Shown here in pieces: positions 10,807 through 13,713 of a DNA stretch of 13,713 bases. Below the pieces are notes generated by a model. The model did no database searches, was not told the DNA's origin, and worked only from the letters and a program-made list of their open reading frames with translations. Position numbers and translations under genes: made by a program. Positions within the stretch are counted from its first letter, which is position 1; each line of letters begins with the position of its first letter. Origin of the DNA: Baffinella frigidus (taxonomy: Eukaryota; Cryptophyceae; Cryptomonadales; Baffinellaceae); contig MU646460.1 in NCBI GenBank assembly GCA_026770585.1, positions 273,107-286,819 of the forward strand, written 5' to 3'.

Positions 10807-13713
10807 ACCTCACACCCTCAACCCTCAACCCTCAACCCCACACCCTCAACCAGGAGGAGACGACGCTGGGGGAGTATATCGCGAAGCTGGAGGGGTACGG
10901 CGAAGCTGCCCTCGCCAAGAAGCAGGTCCCCTGATGCCGAGAGCCAACGTCGAAGGAGGAGAACTTATTTGGACGTGACTCTGGTACAAAACATTGGACG
11001 TGACTCTGGTACAAAACATTATAATCATTGTTTTAGACAGGTTGTAAAGCTAGCTATTGTTCCTTTTGTACCGAGTCGCGTCGAAATAGTCCTCCTCCAA
11101 CGTCGGCTTTCTGCATGAACCCGCCCACCCCTCCAAAGTCAAGTGGTGTGATCGTGAAGTCGTGCGATCTAAACGCGGCGAGTATTTGACTCAAATACGA
11201 TCCTGGCAACGAAAATTACTACACACCGGACATTTTCAGTCACGTCCGTGTAGTAATTTTCGTTGCAAATCGAATCGGAGATCCCCGAAATCGTATTTGA
11301 CTCAAATACTCGACCGGATGAGATCTCTTCTTCCCGAAGGTCTCTCCCTCGACCGACCCTGCGTTTTACGCGGTCGCGCCATGCGATCAACATACCCACC
11401 CTCTGGGTGGTTCTGGGCTAGAGCCCTCGCGTCTCGTCCCACCTGTCCACCTGGCGTACAGCGGTCGTGTTTAACAATTTAGTAAACCTTGTTTTCCCCC
11501 GTACGGTCCTGCTCAAACACAGCCTCGGCGGGGGCGCATACACGCCGGCGGTGTTGCTAGCGACTTCCCCGCGAAATCAACATACTCTCCCGGTAGAATC
11601 AACATACGGTGCTTTCCCCCGAAGTGAACCATTTGCCGATTTCCTCTTCGGCAGGTAGGGACCCCTCTCCCTCTCTGCCACCCCCCCCCTCCTCCCCCCC
11701 CTCCTCCCTTCCCCTCCTCCCTCCCAACCCTAAACATACTAATAGGGTAACGGCCTGAAAATGGGGTAGTTAGGCCTACGGGATTGCCTAGGACCTCCTA
11801 CCGTAGGCCGAGACGTTTTGGTCCTAGGATCCCTCGGCCTACGGTACGAGGTCCTAGGCAATGCCGTATGCCCAACTACCCCGTTTTCAGGCCGTTAGCC
11901 TATGAATACGGTGCTTTCCCCGTGGCTGGCAGGTTCCATACCTCCGCACATGTTGCTGATAACGTTATCAGGAAGGCCCCCCCCCCCGATTTTCGGCCTT
12001 GAAGAGGCTCTGATACCCCGATTTTTGGCAGGTCCCATACCTCCGGACGTGGTACTTCTCCGACGACATCCCAGAGTTGGTCGACGACTTCGAACCCCCG
12101 AGACACTTCCACACCACGGACGCCTTCATGCGCCTTCCCGAGGTTTGTTCCCACCAGACACCCGAAGCGGCTCACATCCGGGTCTGGGTGCGAATTTCCC
12201 GGACCGCAGGACCCTACGGTAGCAAACCTGTAGGGGCCTAGGGATTTCCTAGGGGGGGTGAATAGATGGCGGACGACATCCCGGAGTTGGTCGACGACTT
12301 CGACCCCCCGAAACACTTCCACACCACCGACGCCTTCATGCGCCTTCCCGAGGTTTGTTCCCACCAGCAACTTGGGAGAGAGAATGTTACCACCAAAAAT
12401 CCGAAGCGACTCAAATCCGGGTCTCGGAGCGAATTTCCCGGCCCGCAAGACCCTACGGTAGCAAACCTGTAGGGGCCTAGGGATTCCCTAGGGGGGGGTG
12501 AATAGATGGCGGACGTTCTTCGACGATATTCCAGAGTTGGTGGATGACTTGGAACCCCCGAAACACATCCACACCACCGACGCCTTCATGCGCCTCCCCG
12601 AGGTCTGTTCGACGAGAAAATTTGCTGATTGCTCGGTGGCCACGATTCGCTGGCTCCCCCATATTTCTGTCAGTAGATTGGAGTGGAATCCACGTGATGT
12701 GAACATTGACCACCGCAACCCACACAGAGGGCTACGAAGGGATTTTCGGGCACTCAGTGCCCGAGTTTCCGTTACCTTATCCGTAAGAACCCCCCTATGT
12801 TCCTACGGGTTGCCTACCGTAGGGTCCTAGGTCTTATCACTTGGGGGTTATTCACAATCCCTGCGAAGTCCGCTGTGTTCAAGGCCGGTCTCCCCGAGTA
12901 GATCTGAGAAAAGAATGAAACGGCAACCATGTGGTCACATCGGGACAGGACCTTCAGCCGATTCTCTGGCGCTCCCTGCCAATGCACTCCGACCCACAAG
13001 ATTTCAGCTAAGTCAACCAGCTCACCTAAGTTAACTTTCCCCTGATTTCGTTTAGATGGACCCTGCCACCATGGCCGGCATTTGACTTAAGGCGCTGGTT
13101 TTCAGGGGGAGTTGACTTAGACGAAATGTTCAGACTCCGATTGAAATGGCAACCATGTGTTCCCATCGTGACAGGACCTCCAGCCGATTCTCTGGCGCTC
13201 CCTGCCAATGTTTCTGTCCACCCTGGATGGAACATTATGGTATTTTGAGCATTCTTAAGTCAACCCCCCTTGGAGATGGCGTCACAATGTGGCGCCCCCG
13301 TGATGAATGGATCTAGTACAAAAAGGTCTAATATGTATTTTAGTGGTATAAACCATGTCAACTTTTGCGATAAAAGGTTATTCGGGATTGGCCGCAAGTC
13401 CCCTCCAGGGTGGTTGTAGATTGCCATGAACCCCACCTGATCTGACCATTGACCACCGAGAGAATCTCATCCGGCCAGGTATTTAATTTAAATGCTCGGC
13501 GGAGTTCCCCATACAACGAAAATTACTACACAAGCGATAAAAAAGTCGTGTCCAAAAGATCATGTGTAGTAATTTTCGTACATTCCGGGAACTCCCGAGC
13601 ATTTGATTTCAATACCTGCACGGATGAAATCGTGGACACGCGATGATTGACCGTCGCGTGTCATCGTGGCAGGACCTCCAGCCGCCCTTCCGCTGGCTCT
13701 TCTTCGGCCCTGC
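9133..13713 (+). CDS. JmjC/cupin_8 (JMJD6/FIH-like) Fe(II)/2-oxoglutarate dioxygenase, 5' part, six exons
   Basis: The exons are 9133-9270, 9401-9490, 9939-10055, 10854-10925, 12032-12142 and 13673-13713 (continues past the window). All introns are GT-AG and phase 0. The spliced protein has about 178 residues so far. An Ala/Pro-rich start is followed by VPRISANDITPEEFEARYIK and RGMPVVLTGAMDAWPAY, the beginning of the family (a 'gPvvlxG..xxWpA' segment). Then come KWTFDFFTKQYGDEPCTVDT, VPYLRTWYFSDDIPELVDDF and finally DLQPPFRWLFFGP, the strand that leads into the HxD iron site, which lies beyond the end. Relatives hydroxylate or demethylate proteins in nucleus or cytosol; substrate is unknown here. 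ATG 9133 is the first in-frame start. Introns 2-5 hold partial copies of the neighbouring exons, and introns 3-5 also hold foldbacks. Confidence 0.85.
9718..9769 (+). pseudogene. Acceptor-side partial copy of JmjC exon 3
   Basis: After CACTCCAG it reads GTTCTGGACGCGTGGCCGGC plus GTACAAGCAAGGG, that is VLDAWPAYKQGPSRK. The true exon 3 has GAMDAWPAYMQGSSRK. It then runs into intron-like sequence and an in-frame TGA, with no donor. The sequence after it (ACGCAAAGAATCCCGCCTCT) is repeated at about 9882, so a ~121-bp unit including the exon start was duplicated. A third, very degenerate acceptor copy (GGTGCAGGGTGACACGGGCA) sits at about 9816-9840. Confidence 0.75.
10071..10248. mobile_element. Foldback F3 in JmjC intron 3
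   Basis: The left tip is AATCTCATCCGGACGA, then the 17-bp palindrome GTATTTTGCCAAAATAC (10087-10103), then the core TGCGAAAATTACCACACG. The right half has core TGTGTAGTAAATTTCGTTGC, ATCGGAGATCCCCGAAATC, the palindrome GTATTTTGTTAAAATAC (10217-10233) and the tip TCGCCGCGATTAAATC. The two tips differ from each other and are exchanged relative to F4. Confidence 0.85.
10250..10404. mobile_element. Foldback F5 in JmjC intron 3, same cap with a different core
   Basis: It is back to back with F3. The left tip GGCGA is followed by GTACTCCTCATGAACAC (10257-10273) and GATTTTGGTGTATCTTAA. The right half has TTAAGATACACCAAAATA, GGAGATCCCCGAAATC, the palindrome GTATTCCTGAGGAACAC (10379-10395) and the tip TCATCCGG. 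The cap is that of F3/F4, but the ACGAAAATTACTACAC core is replaced by a TTTTGGTGTATCTTAA palindrome. Confidence 0.8.
10478..10514 (+). pseudogene. Donor-side partial copy of JmjC exon 3
   Basis: It reads GTACGAGCCGTGCACGGTCA plus ACACGTACGGAAGCAGG followed by GT. It matches the last ~40 nt of exon 3 (10014-10055, EPCTVDTYGTK) as EPCTVNTYGSR, with a small deletion. It includes the donor border but only a chance CAG upstream. Confidence 0.72.
10515..10851. repeat. Telomere-like CCCTAAA to CCCTCAA array forming the end of JmjC intron 3
   Basis: About 45 degenerate heptamers run from CCCTAAA-dominated (10520-10690) to CCCTCAA-dominated (10690-10848). The array ends CACCCTCAACCAG, the 3' splice site of exon 4, so it supplies the whole polypyrimidine tract. 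It is internal rather than a chromosome end, because coding exons lie on both sides. Confidence 0.92.
10938..11118. mobile_element. Foldback element, AACGTTGAAGGAGGAC family, copy 2, in JmjC intron 4
   Basis: The left arm AGCCAACGTCGAAGGAGGA, followed by GGACGTGACTC, pairs with GAGTCGCGTC and GTCCTCCTCCAACGTCGGCT. It is homologous to 3573-3727. The left arm has an internal exact 27-bp tandem: TTGGACGTGACTCTGGTACA plus AAACATT at 10968-10994 and again at 10995-11021. It starts 12 nt after the exon 4 donor. Confidence 0.8.
11166..11326. mobile_element. Foldback F4 in JmjC intron 4
   Basis: The left tip is GATCTAAACGCGGCGA, then GTATTTGACTCAAATAC (11182-11198) and the core GGCAACGAAAATTACTACAC. 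The right half is the core complement, ATCGGAGATCCCCGAAATC, GTATTTGACTCAAATAC (11293-11309) and the tip TCGACCGGATGAGATC. The internal right half runs in the same direction as in F3, but the outer tips are swapped. Confidence 0.88.
11327..11742. other. JmjC intron 4 sequence with AATCAACATACGGTGCTTTC repeats and a C/T tract
   Basis: ATCAACATAC recurs at about 11388, 11577 and 11600, and the ACGGTGCTTTCCCC block at 11607 recurs at 11907 beyond the foldback at 11743. TTCGGCAGGTAGGGACC at about 11646-11662 looks like a decayed copy of the exon 5 acceptor border (GGCAGGTCCCATACC). A long CCTCC tract covers 11663-11727. Confidence 0.6.
11743..11902. mobile_element. TA-flanked foldback with nested CCTAGG/CCTACGGTAGG palindromes
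   Basis: TAGGGTAACGGCCTGAAAAT plus GGGGTAGTT pairs with AACTACCCCGTTTTCAGGCC plus GTTAGCCTA, with TA at both ends. The interior is a second pairing of GCCTACGGGATTGCCTAGGA with its near complement, and a third pair of CCGTAGGCCGAG/CTCGGCCTACGG. Confidence 0.88.
11903..11951 (+). pseudogene. Acceptor-side fragment of JmjC exon 5
   Basis: GTGGCTGGCAGGTTCCATAC followed by CTCCG repeats the intron-exon border of exon 5 (TTTTTGGCAGGTCCCATACC, then TCCG at 12022-12045), then diverges. Only about 15 nt of exon are present. Confidence 0.65.
12143..12505 (+). repeat. Tandem repeat unit: exon 5 plus downstream intron
   Basis: Each exon 5 copy is followed by GTTTGTTCCCACCAG, a TCCGGGTCT and CGAATTTCCCGG block, then ACCCTACGGTAGCAAACCTG and a TAGGGGCCTAGGGATT palindrome, a G run and GTGAATAG. 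The stretch occurs at 12143-12265 and, about 30 bp longer, at 12353-12505. Exon and intron together were therefore duplicated. Confidence 0.9.
12266..12352 (+). pseudogene. Second copy of JmjC exon 5, open and in phase (possible alternative exon)
   Basis: After GTGAATAG it has 87 nt in phase 0: MADDIPELVDDFDPPKHFHT plus TDAFMRLPE, ending at the same GTTTGT donor. It lacks the first 8 codons of exon 5 (VPYLRTWYF region) but keeps the rest with conservative changes (E/D, R/K). The AG is poorly supported by pyrimidines because a G run precedes it, so use as a mutually exclusive exon is possible but unproven. Confidence 0.6.
12506..12602 (+). pseudogene. Third copy of JmjC exon 5, frame-disturbed
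   Basis: It has RTFFDDIPELVDDLEPPKHI and then HTTDAFMRLPE, ending at GTCTGT. Relative to exon 5 it lacks a TGG codon, and its only nearby AG (GAATAG) would enter one base out of frame (97 nt). It is therefore non-functional in the expected splice pattern, unless a different acceptor is used. Confidence 0.68.
12735..12791 (+). repeat. Hairpin cassette shared with 2449-2508
   Basis: GAAGGGATTT, the hairpin TCGGGCACTCAGTGCCCGA, then GTTTCCGTTACCTTATCCGT and AAGAACC. The flanks match the minus-strand copy at 2449-2508 almost exactly, and the hairpin is the same length with three compensated base-pair changes. Downstream lies a CCTACGGG/CCGTAGGGTCCTAGG palindrome (12801-12832). Confidence 0.8.
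12920..12985 (+). pseudogene. Decoy copy 1 of the JmjC exon 6 start
   Basis: GGCAACCATGTGGTCACATC leads to GGGACAG, then GACCTTCAGCCGATTCTCTG plus GCGCTCCCTGCCAATG. The true border at 13673 is GTGGCAG then GACCTCCAGCCGCCCTTCCG plus CTGGCTCTTC. The acceptor and first four codons (DLQP) are kept, after which the frame diverges. There is no donor. Confidence 0.72.
12986..13142. repeat. Segment between the exon 6 decoys with a weak inverted repeat
   Basis: Arms GCTAAGTCAACCAGC through GTTAACTTTCCCCTG pair imperfectly with CAGGGGGAGTTGACTTAG. It lies exactly between the two decoy copies and may be a foldback insertion, or simply the spacer of a ~226-bp duplication. Confidence 0.5.
13143..13212 (+). 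pseudogene. Decoy copy 2 of the JmjC exon 6 start
   Basis: GGCAACCATGTGTTCCCATC leads to GTGACAG, then GACCTCCAGCCGATTCTCTG plus GCGCTCCCTGCCAATG. It is nearly identical to decoy 1 (12920-12985) and shares the acceptor and DLQP codons with the real exon 6. Confidence 0.75.
13464..13630. mobile_element. Foldback F6 in JmjC intron 5
   Basis: It has tips AATCTCATCCGGCCAG at the left and CTGCACGGATGAAAT at the right, 17-bp hairpins GTATTTAATTTAAATGC and GCATTTGATTTCAATAC, arm GGAGTTCCCC/GGGAACTCC, and core CAACGAAAATTACTACACA with its complement. Both tips are of the same type here. It ends 42 nt before exon 6. Confidence 0.88.

Noticed and set aside
10515-10851. Chromosome end or telomere
   Set aside because: The array is degenerate and lies between exons 3 and 4 of the same gene, so it is interstitial.

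Overview
This is eukaryotic nuclear DNA from a genome with short exons, many introns and a heavy load of short repeats. Short exons with GT-AG borders that keep one reading frame across introns, TTTAGGG-like degenerate telomeric tracts, foldback/MITE-like elements and the probable pyruvate,phosphate dikinase regulatory protein (PDRP) exon together suggest a unicellular photosynthetic eukaryote (alga or other plastid-bearing protist). The species cannot be fixed from sequence alone. No long ORF is a gene by itself; the long open frames are mostly chance frames in GA-rich or GC-rich repeats.

Layout. 1-2000: GA microsatellite units, a TA-flanked foldback element and assorted direct and inverted repeats, with no supportable gene. 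2229-2994, minus strand: one exon carrying the N-terminal motif of a PDRP/DUF299 protein, with one long and two short partial copies of it, next to telomere-like low-complexity DNA. 3257-4546: four foldback elements and a smaller inverted repeat. 4111-5762, minus strand: short exon-like fragments present in three and five partial copies. 5785-8631, minus strand: pieces of an unidentified intron-rich gene (three phase-consistent 5' exons, a duplicated 24-nt microexon, a candidate terminal exon), its introns filled with foldback elements and minisatellite. 8632-9132: a presumed divergent promoter. 9133-13713, plus strand: a six-exon JmjC/cupin_8 (JMJD6/FIH-like) dioxygenase gene, cut by the window end just before its iron-binding motif. 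All five introns are phase 0.

The striking theme is that exon ends, together with the adjoining splice site, are copied repeatedly into the neighbouring introns: JmjC exons 3, 5 and 6, the PDRP exon, the minus-strand microexon and the 4.1-5.8 kb exon fragments. A second theme is foldback elements whose stems differ between copies but stay base-paired (compensatory changes), including a ~60-bp hairpin cassette shared between 2.45 kb and 12.74 kb that ends in a 3' splice-site-like sequence. A third is telomere-like C-rich tracts lying just upstream of 3' splice sites in two different genes.
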